A DNA stretch of 64,000 nt, taken from Tetrastigma voinierianum (Eukaryota; Streptophyta; Magnoliopsida; Vitales; Vitaceae). The position numbers were made by a program, and so were the translations under genes. Within the stretch, counting starts at the first letter, position 1. The number at the start of each line of letters is the position of its first letter. The stretch lies in contig JAEQBH010005067.1 of NCBI GenBank assembly GCA_016808115.1, positions 1 through 64,000 on the forward strand, written 5' to 3'. Below are positions 26,036 to 36,246 of this stretch, piece after piece. The notes beneath the pieces were generated by a model. The model searched no databases and was not told where the DNA came from. It saw nothing but the letters and a program-made list of their open reading frames with translations.

Positions 26036-26553
26036 TGTAAGACCACGAATTTGCAGTTTCCGTAAAATAATAATTTACGTTTTCAATGGAGTTATGTATT
26101 GATGACTTGATCAAATGAATATTAATTTTTGAAAAGCAAGCCTCGAAAATAAAAAATGTTCATAATAATGTGACTCAGTTTAAAAACGATAGATTAAATA
26201 AATTATATCTTAAGGGGTGAAAATGCAATTTTTAAAAATGCAAAATAATAATTCTGTGAGAAAAATCTGAAATTTTCTAGATCTCGAATGGCAAATGGAC
26301 TTCGCAGTTGAATTTGTCTGCGAAGTCAGTTGCCAGGTATTTATGAATTCCAGACAGTCGAATTTTCTAAAATTGACATTGACGTCAGTGGACAGCAGCG
26401 AGATTTTAGAAAAATCCCGAAAAAATGTCAATTATTTAAAGAATGTATTACATTTAAGATGGATAAAACTAAAGCAGAGGCGAAATAAATTAATTTAAAT
26501 GAAAATGGAAGCAGAAAGAAGTGTGACGTGGCTTTGACGTGGGCCGTGTGCAC

Positions 26554-26560
26554 TATAAAT
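26554..26560 (+). promoter_or_regulatory. TATA box of LTR D2
   Basis: CACTATAAATAGTC is a near-consensus plant TATA box, with a GA-rich presumptive transcript start about 50 bp downstream (26,607-26,634). The position inside an LTR fits a U3/R border. Confidence 0.5.
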
Positions 26561-26606
26561 AGTCACTAAAATGAAATATCTTGTTGGTCTCAGGCTGACC
26601 GTGAGC

Positions 26607-26634
26607 AAGAGAGAGAGAGAGAGAGAGAGAGAGA
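26607..26634. repeat. GA microsatellite
   Basis: About 13 uninterrupted GA units just downstream of the D2 TATA box. Confidence 0.9.
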
Positions 26635-27780
26635 AAATGAATCTTCTCTGATTCGATTGGTCGGATACGTTAGGTCGAGATTCAAAAGTTGCTCGCCAAT
26701 GAGACTGCAGTGTTGATTACCGGAATCACAAGGTACACCAAGGTTCAAAGTTTGGGTTTTCAAGAAAACCGAGAAAATGCGGTGTCCTAAGAAACCACGC
26801 CATTTGAGATAGGGTTTTTCTCCTACTCAGGTTAATTTCTGTCTAAGGTATGTGTGTGTCCAAGGGAGATGCTATCGGTTTTCTCAGGCCCATGAGCGTA
26901 TTTTGGCCATAACCGGCCCTCACTCATCCGGGTGGTAGAGATTCAGGTTCTAAGTAAACTAGATTGATAGGAGAACATATCTCCCTTGAAATAAGGTCTA
27001 TCAAGTCGACAGGTACGGACTCGAAAATGCATTCAAAGTGGAGCTATGTTAGGCGTTTTTTTCCCTATTTTGTTTGAAACCATATTATATTTTGTACATA
27101 GCAAATTGCATCCTTTCTTAAGATTGAGTGATTCAAATTGCTAGATAAACTAGGTAGTGGAGAACATATCTCCATTAAATGGAAATTTATGTGTAAATCA
27201 GGCAATTTGGGACTCTTAAATTCATTGAAGTGCACAGCTGTAATTGAGGGACAATGGTCATGGCCTCCAATTTCGAAAGGCCATAACTTCTTCGTCCGAA
27301 CTCCGTTTTTGGTGTTCTTAGACTCTATAGAAAGCCCATTGAGTCAAGATTCTAGCCATATTCCTTTAGAGGACATGGGATTATCAAAACATGGCTTAAA
27401 ATTTATGTTTTGCACCAAGTGTGCAGGTTGCTTGGTTATGTCGATGTGAATAGCCGGGTTTTGGCATGACCATTTCATGGCATGTTGTGGGCTATTAACT
27501 GGGTAGTAATTACCATGATTTAGCATGAAAATCCACGAGAACAAAGAGGTTGAGTTCGATTGATTTTAATCAGTGGAAGTGATTAAATGTTTAAGGGTTC
27601 TTTGGAGAAGTATATTATAGTTAATGGTTTAATTGAACAGTTAAGGTGAATGTTAATGGTTTATGGATAATGTGACTTGTAGGAGGAAGTGGGTAAGGTT
27701 AAGGGTGGAAGTGGAAAGTTTTGTTTTGGGAGAAAAAGTAAAAGCAAAATAACTAAGGTGAGGGGAGAAAATGTAAATGT

Positions 27781-27784
<4 letters not shown>

Positions 27785-27851
<67 letters not shown>
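27785..27851. repeat. TA microsatellite
   Basis: About 33 perfect TA units. The Ile-Tyr repeat frame that runs through it is an artefact of the dinucleotide. Confidence 0.95.
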
Positions 27852-27854
<3 letters not shown>

Positions 27855-28254
27855 TATTTATCAATGTATATGTTTTCATATCTATATTATAAAGAGTTCA
27901 AATGAAAAAACAAATGTAGTTTTCTTTACTTTAAGTATGTTAAGAAAATATGAAATGATTATGGTTTCCATAGTTTTATAAAGCATGATTTATGGTTTTC
28001 AAAATGAAATGGTACATGAATGTATATTTTATATATACATGTTTATATGAAATGTTTGAATCCATGGTTACCTATGTTACAAAGATAAAATTTAAAAGGA
28101 AAATCGACAAAGTACTTTCTGGCGTGCATGGTACATAGAAATAGTTAGGATTTTTTTATGAGGGAAGGGAAGAGTGATGCAATACCATGCACGTGAAAAG
28201 TCTGAAAAGTTTACCAACGCATAATGTGGTTATTCATAGTGCAATGGTATTTAA

Positions 28255-28455
28255 AGAAGACACGATTGCTCGGAGGGTTCCCCTTTTGGGCAATCGGTGA
28301 TCGTAAAGGCCCCATTTCGTAAGGATTCTTTCATGGGCAAGCGGTGGTTAACGGTAGAACACGATTTCTCAAAGGTTCCTTTAGACCATCGGTGATAAGT
28401 AAGGCCATTGACCTTATTTTCTCGGAGGTTCTTTCATGGACCAACGGTGGTTAAC
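28255..28455. repeat. tandem repeat within LTR D2
   Basis: Alternating units of about 45-50 bp: 'acgatt.ctcggaggttcc.tt...ggcaatcggtgat.gtaaggcc' and 'ttctttcatgg.ca..cggtggttaacggtag', about two of each. The copies are diverged. Confidence 0.6.
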
Positions 28456-28699
28456 GGTAGGCGGGTTTCATTGGATATGACAGATTCAAAAAGGAAAAGA
28501 AAGTATATTGAAAAGATATGTTGATACAATTGTTTTACACATTGTATTTGATCTATATGGAAAGGAAAGTAAAGCAAATGTTTATGGAAATGATATGTTT
28601 ATACAATTGTTTATCTGACTGGGGATCTTCCTAGTTGTGCCTTGAGAAATCTGATCTACAAGTATCGGTCGTAGTTTGGAGCTTGGCAAAAAGTGCTCT

Positions 28700-30420
28700 G
28701 AAGCATGCATCTCGACTCAACACTGACTCTCACAACTCGACCATCAATGGAAGTTGTATTATGCGCATATAAGCCCGAAAACCTGTAGACTTCTGTAGGC
28801 ATAGCCACTACATTTGCCTTACGGATGGTAGTCGATAGTGCCAATCATAATCCTTAAGTAATTCCATCCACCTCCTGCACTTGTAAGTTTAACTCATACA
28901 GGTAAACAAATACTTAAAAGCTCTTATGAATCGAGTAAATATCGATAAATCGCTCCCATCTAGTGATGCCTCAAGTCTTCAATGCGAAGAATTACATGAT
29001 AAGTTCCAGTCGTAAGTAGGATAATTACATTTCGTGTTTCTTCAAACTATGCGGAAGCATCGCCTGACTCTCTTATGTTGCATCAACACGCAGCAGACAG
29101 CTTGAAGCTTTCATTTGTAAACCTCGAACCCCTCGTTGCCCTCTGGCAATGTCAAAACAGGAGCTGACGTCAACTTTTCCTTCGGTGTTTGGAAGCTTCC
29201 CTCACTGTCAGTCCACTCAAGTTTAACTCCTTTTCTAGTCAAAACAGTGATGAATCTGCTATCTTTGAGCCCTTCTGAACTGCGGTAATACCCTTCAATC
29301 GGGAAACTCGCGCCATCACGTGATTGGTTTGTCCCCGATTTGCTTCAGCCTGCTGGGGATCCGCATAAATGCCATCGACCGAAACCACGTGTCAAATCCC
29401 ACTCGGCTCAGCAAAATTCACATTTGCTAAACAGCATCACGGTAAGTGCGCCTTAAAGTCTGCGACACACCAAACACAAATGTCTCTCATGCTCCGACTC
29501 GCTACCGAGTACACCGAGATATCACGGAAGATGAAGGCGATGACAAGGCGATATAAGTATGGACGGAGAGGCAGGTTCATCAAATCCATGAAAGCTCTTG
29601 GGGCATTGGTAGGTCAAGGAACATCGTACGAAACTCATAATGCACATATCTGCCGTCTGAATGTAGTCTTGGGAATAATAAAATTTAATCCTCGGCGATG
29701 GTGCCACGACCTCGATCGATCTTGAGAACACTCTTGCACCTGGGTGATCAAATAGATCATTAATCAGGGCAAAGGATATACATTACGAATGGTGACCTTA
29801 TTCAGCGTACGTAGTTTTATACACAACACTCCAAGTATCATCCTTCTTCTTACAGAACGCTGTGGTGCTCTGAGGTGAAATCTGCCCGGTCTACAATAAA
29901 TCACATCCACTAACTCTTGTAGTGTCTTCAACTCTTTCAACTCATTGGGTTGCCATTCTATAGGTGGTAAGAAATAGGAGGCATGCTGAGGACTAAATCA
30001 ATGGGAAAATCTATTTCCTGGATTAGAGGCAAACACAGAAGGGTGTCGAAACACATACGGAAAGTCCACTTAAGCTCTTGGTGCATCCTGCAATCACTTA
30101 AGCTATACGAGTGTCGACTACGTGAGGCTAGATACTGCCACAACCTTTTGAAGTAAACATCTAGCAAAATGGTAATCAAACACAGAAGGTGCTCCCAGCT
30201 CTCATAGAAGGCTACTCACGTGGTAGTCTCGGTCGATCTAAATATCACCTCCTGAAACAATCCATTGAAGAATAGTTTGAAGCAAGCCAATTCATCCCAA
30301 GAATCACATTCAACCCCTTAAGATCTATTAATATCAAATCTGCTTCCATGGTGGCCTCGATGAAAACAAGCTACATAAGCATCGACTAGGCCGTAGAGAC
30401 TCTCACGTGGGCGTGGCAGT
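28700..30420 (-). pseudogene. gypsy pol pseudogene (element C): protease end, RT, RNase H
   Basis: Minus-strand motifs: DLKGLNVILGMNWLA (about 30,325-30,280), the protease C-terminal signature DVILGMDWL with two changes; a FPIDLVLSMPPISYHL stretch near 30,000 before RT; a DDLFDQL-like block near 29,760; GRYVHYEFRTMFLDLP (about 29,655-29,605); an active-site region near 29,545 that reads FIFRDISVYS where FIDDILVYS is expected, so one catalytic Asp is lost; and an RNase H end with a RKANVVA stretch near 28,820. Stops and frameshifts are frequent. A functional enzyme would copy element RNA into DNA; this one cannot. Confidence 0.75.
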
Positions 30421-31059
30421 CTCGAACCACATCCTGGGTCATCTGAGCTCGTGCGAAGCATACTCACGTGAAATAAAGAGTGTGTGGCAGGTCAATGAGT
30501 ACCACGAGCATTGTCACCAAAAATAAATAATGTACTGTCTAGCGTCGGGAGTGGCTTGTGCCTCACTGCACAGTCATAGCTGCAACTCGCCTCCCTAGCA
30601 TGTGGTCGTCCTCTCTACCACCTCTGATCGTTAGTGCGGTTGTTGTCAGTGCTAAAGGAACCACCGAGTGCACCTTGCTGTGTGATACATCCTCATGCCC
30701 ACTAGCTTCTTCAGGCCAAAATGCTTGATCGAGACTCTAGTAAGTGGGATTCTCGATAGAAGCGATCCCTCTTGAAATGTCACATCTTGCTCGCACTAAA
30801 AATCATACATTATCCGTTGGCATGGTCCGTCGTGAATCACATTACAAGCGCCCTGAAGTCGACGGAAACCATCACGATGCAGACCTCACGAAAGTGGCTC
30901 GCGCCACTACTCCTTTGATTGAAATCGAGAACCACGTGGCATATCCACCTCTGAGCACCTGCCGTGGCACCGCGTCGTCTGCGGATCCTCTGGCGCCCCG
31001 AATCTGAAGGCGAAACTACCCTCTTAGATGATCCACGGCGGGGCTCCTGACGATCCATC

Positions 31060-31720
31060 GTATGATCGGCCTTAGTCTAGCGTGTCGAGTGCGTCTCTCT
31101 ACCTCACAAGCGAGTGTCTCTCATCGGTGATACGTGGGATGATCGAACACGAGAGGCTCAAGCTATCACGACTCACTCGATCCATCGAAACCTCACTCTT
31201 CCCTCTTGACCTCATCGCAGCCAGTGGGGCAATCGATAGCTCTGCGAATCTACGCTTATACTCGAAGCTTGTCATGCTACCTGAGTGAGCGTCTCAAGCT
31301 CGCCTCTTAGTCGACAAAAATTTGGAGGCAAAGCAATTATTAAACGATCTTGAGCGCATTACCCATGAGTGTAGCGTTTCTAGTCCTCTCGCCATCCACT
31401 TCCTTGCACTACCCCCTAGCAGAAAACCAGCTATCCTGACTCTATCCTCATCCGGACACTACATACCCTCGTCCAAAATCTTCTCTGTGTCATCTAGCCA
31501 GGATAAAGCCACCATGGGATCGTGGAGCCATCAAAAACCTTGCTCAGTCTACGAGCATGATCACTTGATAACACCCGATGAAAACCCACTCCCTCTCGGT
31601 AGTCGAGCCGAGGCGCTCGACAGAGATTCTCCTCATAAGTAGGTGCATCGAACTTTCCGCAAGTAACTTTCTTGAATTTACTTCTACCTGCAGGTGCCAT
31701 CGGGAAGAAAAGCGCTGAGA
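31060..31720 (-). pseudogene. gypsy gag pseudogene (element C)
   Basis: The minus strand reads, across two frames, PPRFDGLHDP-like and ALSWLDDTEKILDEG sequence, then CPDEDRVRIAGFLLGGSARKWM, then FEYKRRFAELS. These match the retrotransposon gag core (KFDG..DP...WL..IE+IF..., AxxxLxGxAxxWW, EYxxRFxxLS). The polypeptide would form the particle coat. A downstream Arg/Ser-rich frame (31,058-30,837) may be the decayed nucleic-acid-binding end; no CCHC knuckle can be read. Confidence 0.75.
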
Positions 31721-31823
31721 ATAAGTAAACCGGGAGTGAATTTCAAGGATAGGTGAGGAAGGTATCTGGCTCTTGGATGAGTTGCACAACAATGTACAAC
31801 CCCCGAGGAATTTAGGAACCTAG

Positions 31824-31834
31824 GCTCGATACCA
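31824..31834 (-). other. primer-binding site, initiator Met tRNA (element C)
   Basis: The minus strand reads TGGTATCGAGC, one base short of TGGTATCAGAGC, the complement of the plant initiator tRNA-Met 3' end. It lies between the gag remnant and LTR C, as expected. Confidence 0.6.
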
Positions 31835-32624
31835 AGCTAACGGGACCAGACCGAATACCCTCCCGAGTTTCCTGGTGATCCCGCTTTAAGTGAGTCCAGC
31901 TGTACAATCCCTAGGGAATATCGATGGAACCCCATAAAGAAAGAAAATTAGACACATGCATTAATATAATACCTCGAATATATAGAAGGAATCCACAGAC
32001 TTAAATCCTGGCAGACTGTCTTAATGTAGGTCATAACCACAAACATCCATAATAAGGACTCATATGAGTTTAATACTAAGATCAGAGCATTCTAAGAGTA
32101 TTTGCGAATTTAAGGTTACAAAATGAAGATAAATAGGTCCAATAAACAAAGACATATAGATGAGATAGAGTATTGCAGGTATCCTGAAAGAGGTGGTGTT
32201 GAATGCGGAGCGAGTAGGCCTATGTTGCCGGACGCAGGAAACGATTTAAAAGCGATAAGCGTGAGATAATAAATCTCAGTGAGTGGCATAATTTATAAAA
32301 TAATATTTTATTTCGAACATTTCTTCTCTCAGACCTAAAATCCACTCTTTTGTAAGGTTCCCAGTTTAGAAACATTCTAAAACCCAACTTTACCAAAAGT
32401 CGACAATATGAAATTCATGCTCGAAAATTTATAACATGATTATTAAGAAAATTATAGCACGAATTTGATTCACAACTACGCAAATTGAGCATAAAGTATA
32501 TATAACCATCATGTCGTAAAAATAATCATGAAAATACAATAACCATAAATATTGGGATGGTTATACTATCAAGAACCAATAATGTACGTACCATATATCC
32601 ATAGTAAGCTTGTGATGAAACCCA

Positions 32625-32910
32625 ACCTGACCGTGGCAGCTAATAAACCTTCGAGTAAACTAGGCATCACGTGACCTTCTTAGCAGCGGGTGAACCCGAC
32701 ATCACGTGGCAACTAATAAACGCCGGGTAGACGACATCACGTGGCAACTAATAAACGCTAAGTAAACGACATCCGCGTGGCAACTAATAAACGCCGGTAA
32801 ACGACATCGCGTGGCAACTGTAACCTTGGTGGGCAGGCATCACGTGGCAACTAATAAACCGGGTAAGCGACATCACGTGGCAACTAATAAACCTTCAGGT
32901 AAACCAGATT
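32625..32910. repeat. tandem repeat, about 37 bp unit, with CACGTG cores
   Basis: About eight copies of 'catcacgtggcaactaataaacgccgggtaaacga' variants. Five keep the palindrome CACGTG; two read CGCGTGG instead. The copies are close enough to suggest recent expansion relative to the rest of LTR C. It lies well downstream of the LTR TATA box, so in the transcribed leader part. Confidence 0.8.
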
Positions 32911-34145
32911 ATAATCATTGTAACCTTTCCAACAATACCACATTTATAATCATTTCACAAAGTCTCAAAAATCCACTTCTTGAATCAATAACTTTTCAAA
33001 ATGGTTTAAAACCTCAATCCAAGTACCCAAATGTTTAAATACCTAGGTATCCATGAACTAAATATTCAAATGTTTAAAATGTTGATAAAAATCCATAAAT
33101 GATAACTTGTTTTATATAAAAGCAGATAATTATATTTATGAAAATCAACCCAGATTCGATCAAATAAGTTATATATATGATAAATAACCCATGATTATAT
33201 ATCGCTAATATCTACAGCATTAAAACTCATGTAAAAACCCACTCTGAGACTATCGTGCTCAGTCATGTGTGCTCCCTGGCTCGTCTCTCGAGCTTAGCGT
33301 GAGTGCACAGCCAATATATCAAAATAACACTTAGGCTCCAACTAAACCAAGACATTGAGACGTCTCAAATGTCTTATAATAATCCTTAGAACTTTGAAAC
33401 TATCTAAATTGAACTCCGACATGTCCAATTATACGGTGTGCCACTATGGGCCGTACAAGGTAGGGCTTTTCACCGGAGCTAATTTCTCAAAATCGAACAA
33501 AGTATTACTTATAAAACATCCAATTTCACTAATCCATCTTCAATTTTACTAACTTGACAATTGGTACTCAATCTCGAGTCCAACAGCCTCGGTAATTACC
33601 ACACAAATGACTGAAAACTAATAGCGACATCAAGATTACAAACCACATATCAATGGAAAGCCAGAGACCAGAACTGTGATACTTACCTTGGTCAAAGTTC
33701 TTTGTGGTGGGCTGAAAAACTCGATCCAACAGTGGGTCAACTTTGTTTTCGTCGTATCTTTCAAACGGTGAGGAATCTGAAGAAAGGGACCACGGGAATG
33801 AGTTCAAAGAGTCCAAAAATGGGGGGAGGGAGGTATGGGTAGGCCTAAAGTGGTCGAAAAATCGCGGCCGTTGACAGAGTGGCGGCATGCCGATCGTAGA
33901 GCCCGATCCGAGCGTCCGGCGGTTGTATGAAACAGGCGAGCGGGATCGTCCAGGTGGCGCTCCTCCTGGCATTCGTGTGGCGAAGGGGTGGCGGTGGCAG
34001 CCTCGCGGCCCGAAGCCCGGCGGCTTCATAAAATGGGTTAAAATGACCCGATTCGATGTTCCGCGATCTTGAGGAGTTTTCTAGGATTTGGGCTTCCGAA
34101 ATGAGTGTTGCAGAAATTTGGGTTCCATTTGGCACACAAAGCTAG

Positions 34146-34156
34146 GTTTATATAGG
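34146..34156 (-). promoter_or_regulatory. TATA box of LTR C
   Basis: The minus strand reads CCCTATATAAACCTAGC, a strong TATA box about 285 bp inside the LTR start. This gives a short U3 and a long R-U5 of about 2.3 kb. Confidence 0.5.
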
Positions 34157-34437
34157 GTCTGAATTAGTTTTGAGTAAAAACCAGACCAGGACTTGGACGC
34201 GATAAAATCACTGGCTGACGATCCTCTCGAGCCATAGCACTGCCGTAAGTCGGATTTTGGCGTTGACAGATCTATGAACTTCGTCTCGGCAGGGCTGCGA
34301 ATGATGCCTTAGTTAACCGAAATTGTCGTCACGTGAAAAAAGTCAACTTGTGTCCACATACTAAGTGTTGGTCAAACTTGGTCAAACTTGGTCAACGTGT
34401 TAAAAAAACTTGTATTATTTGGTACGGGTCATTACAA

Positions 34438-35017
34438 AATATGCATTGACTTATAAATAAACTGTCAAGGTTTTATCATATAAGTCATGGAAAAATTCAA
34501 TATATTGTCAATATATGTCATTATTGGTGTAAACAAGTTGGATATGTCATAGTTATGAGGAGTTTTGTTGGCAAGACAGTTTTGTTAGTAGAAGGTATGA
34601 GGAGTTTCGATATTTCTAAGTTATCGGACAAAAATGTTGTTGTTTCGATCAAGGAGTGAGTTTATTCTGAGGATTGATTTTATCATTTATGACAAGATTT
34701 CATCCATAATAAGTTTGTAATTCTACTAAGACATTTAAAAGTGTCCCTAATGATTTTGGCCTTTGGGGACGAAAATGTGATATGAAAATCGTCCTAAAAT
34801 TAAGTAACTTTAAATACAAATAATTTGTCCACAAGAGTTAAAACATCCCAAATATTTTCCTTAGGTAGGCGACCTAAAATTCCTAGCGGGAGGCCAAAAA
34901 TATGGCACTTCATTTTTGCAGACAAATTTTAAGTTTCGTCCACAATTATGTATATTTGTGGACGAAATCATTTTCGTACCCAAAAATTCATAACTAATTT
35001 TATAATTTGTTGTAGTG
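34438..35017. other. CACTA right-end sequence with subterminal repeats
   Basis: Non-coding. Near the terminus, GTTTCGTCCACAATTATG and ATTTGTGGACGAAATC form an inverted pair (about 34,937-34,970) matching the left subterminal repeats. The last bases are TTGTTGTAGTG. Confidence 0.75.
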
Positions 35018-35540
35018 TCAAGTACCTAAGGAGAATGAGAGATTATGTGCTAGTTTATCATGGTGATGAATTGTTCCCTATAGGATATACTGATTCTAAC
35101 TTTCAATCATATGCGAATTTGAGGAAATCCACCTCTAGATATGTTTTTACATTGGGTAGAGCAGTTGTTACTTGGATGAATATTAAGCAATTATGTATTG
35201 TTGATTCAACTATGGAAGCGAAATATGTGGCAGCATCAGAGGCAGCTAAGGAAGCAGTATGGCTTAGGAAATTTCTTATGGAATTAGGAGTCATAGCTAA
35301 GGTTGTTGATCCTATGATCTTGCATTATAATAACAGTGGGATTGTTGCTCAAGCAAAAGAACAAAGGAATCATAGGAAAGGCGAGCACATCGAGTAGTAT
35401 CACCCTGAGTTCGCAGTTGTGCGGGAGAGGAGACATCATGGTAGAAGATTGCATCGAGGATAACCTAGTAGATCCCGGGTATACTAAAGCGCAAGACAAA
35501 AAGTGTTTGACTCTCATGTATACAACATAGGTCTCATATG
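35018..35540 (+). pseudogene. copia pol pseudogene, RNase H part (right half of the split element)
   Basis: The frame from the insertion point runs to TAG at 35,395. Motifs: KYLRRMRDYVLVY; GYTDSNF (the usual GYxDSDF with an Asp changed); a DSTMEAKYVAASEAAKEAVWLRKF block, which holds the conserved STxEAEY core of copia RNase H; and HYNNSG where CDNxxA/G is usual, so another Asp is lost. After the stop, frame-shifted remnants of the C-terminus continue to about 35,530. The sequence is the direct continuation of the RT segment ending at 16,440. RNase H would degrade the RNA strand during copying; the altered acidic residues and stops make it inactive. Confidence 0.85.
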
Positions 35541-35599
35541 TACTATGTAGTTTTTTAGTTTCATGGTTTATAATGTAAGTAGTTTGCATTAATAAAATT

Positions 35600-36168
35600 T
35601 GTGTTTTGATTTGTGGCCGCCCCAGCCAAGACATAGTGCACCTTCATAGATGTGAAAGGGCCTATCGGGTGAGGAGTTGTCTGTCTGAGAGCTTCAAACC
35701 TAATTAACTTATATAATCCTGAAAATAATTTTCTAATCCAAATTATAATTTTTTGATATCTCAAACTTATCGACTATGCTTAAGCTCATATCTACAAAAT
35801 ATCAGAAGCCCCACTATGTTTATGTAAAATTATTTACATGTCATACAAAATATGATATGTACAATATTTCTCCAAAATTCAAGATCTACCCCGAAAAGTC
35901 TTACTGTGTGTCAGCTCTTGACGATGTGAGATGTCTTTAGCTGGGCCACTTTAGCTTTTAAAACCTACACTTTATTAAACACTCATGTTTATAGCTTAGT
36001 AGGAACCATATAACATGGACGACCACTAATAATGATCGTCATAAACCTCGATCATATATATAATGTATATTCTACATCCATCATTCATTCTGCTTTATAG
36101 CATAACAAATAAGTATAACAAAGACAAAGCCATAATAATTCAAAGATATTAATCATTTTCATGTTTCG

Positions 36169-36246
<78 letters not shown>

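Larger units (their letters stand above)
26036..28640 (+). repeat. LTR, family D (copy D2)
   Basis: Begins TGTAAGACCACGAATTTGC directly against the interrupted transposase frame. A TATA box lies about 520 bp inside, followed by a GA microsatellite. It shares the 'aactagat...ggagaacatatctcc' and 'ggagctatgtta' blocks with D1. The right border near 28,640 is set by where gypsy RNase H sequence (minus strand) begins. No target duplication was found, so the end may be truncated. Confidence 0.55.
28650..31834 (-). mobile_element. truncated Ty3/gypsy element (element C), gag to RNase H
   Basis: Minus-strand order from the LTR: primer site, gag, protease-like linker, RT, RNase H, then an abrupt stop at about 28,700 against LTR D2. 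Integrase and the 3' LTR are missing. Together with LTR C (31,835-34,437) it forms the 5' half of an element inserted within the CACTA transposon. All reading frames are broken. Confidence 0.8.
31835..34437 (-). repeat. LTR C, 5' LTR of the truncated gypsy element
   Basis: On the minus strand it starts TGTAATGACCCGTACC at 34,437 and runs to the primer site at 31,834, about 2.6 kb. It has a TATA box about 285 bp in, a GC-rich stretch (33,840-34,080) and an internal tandem repeat. The 153-codon minus frame at 34,029-33,568 sits wholly in the GC-rich part, has no recognisable domain, and is treated as incidental. Confidence 0.65.
16441..35017 (-). mobile_element. CACTA (En/Spm) DNA transposon, 18,577 bp with nested LTR elements
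   Basis: The left end is CACTATAACAATAATGGC and the right end, read inward on the minus strand, is CACTACAACAAATTATAA: inverted termini with the CACTA signature, flanked by TCA duplications. Both ends carry clusters of TTTCGTCCACAAA subterminal motifs. Internal sequence not explained by LTR insertions encodes a TNP2-type transposase remnant (25.0-26.0 kb) and a second small coiled-coil gene (17.55-17.71 and 22.01-22.1 kb), all on the minus strand. At least three LTR insertions (17.72-22.01, 26.04-28.6 and 28.65-34.44 kb) account for most of the length. The host copia sequence resumes without loss across the site. Confidence 0.9.

Noticed and set aside
27689..27892. Frame with an Ile-Tyr repeat
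   Set aside because: It is translation of a TA microsatellite; the same applies to the frames at 36.1-36.3 and 61.6-61.8 kb.
32625..32910. CRISPR-like array of short repeats
   Set aside because: The units abut without unique spacers and lie inside a plant LTR; it is an ordinary tandem repeat.
33568..34029. 153-codon minus-strand frame, Pro/Arg-rich
   Set aside because: It lies wholly inside the GC-rich part of LTR C, overlaps other long frames there, and shows no domain.
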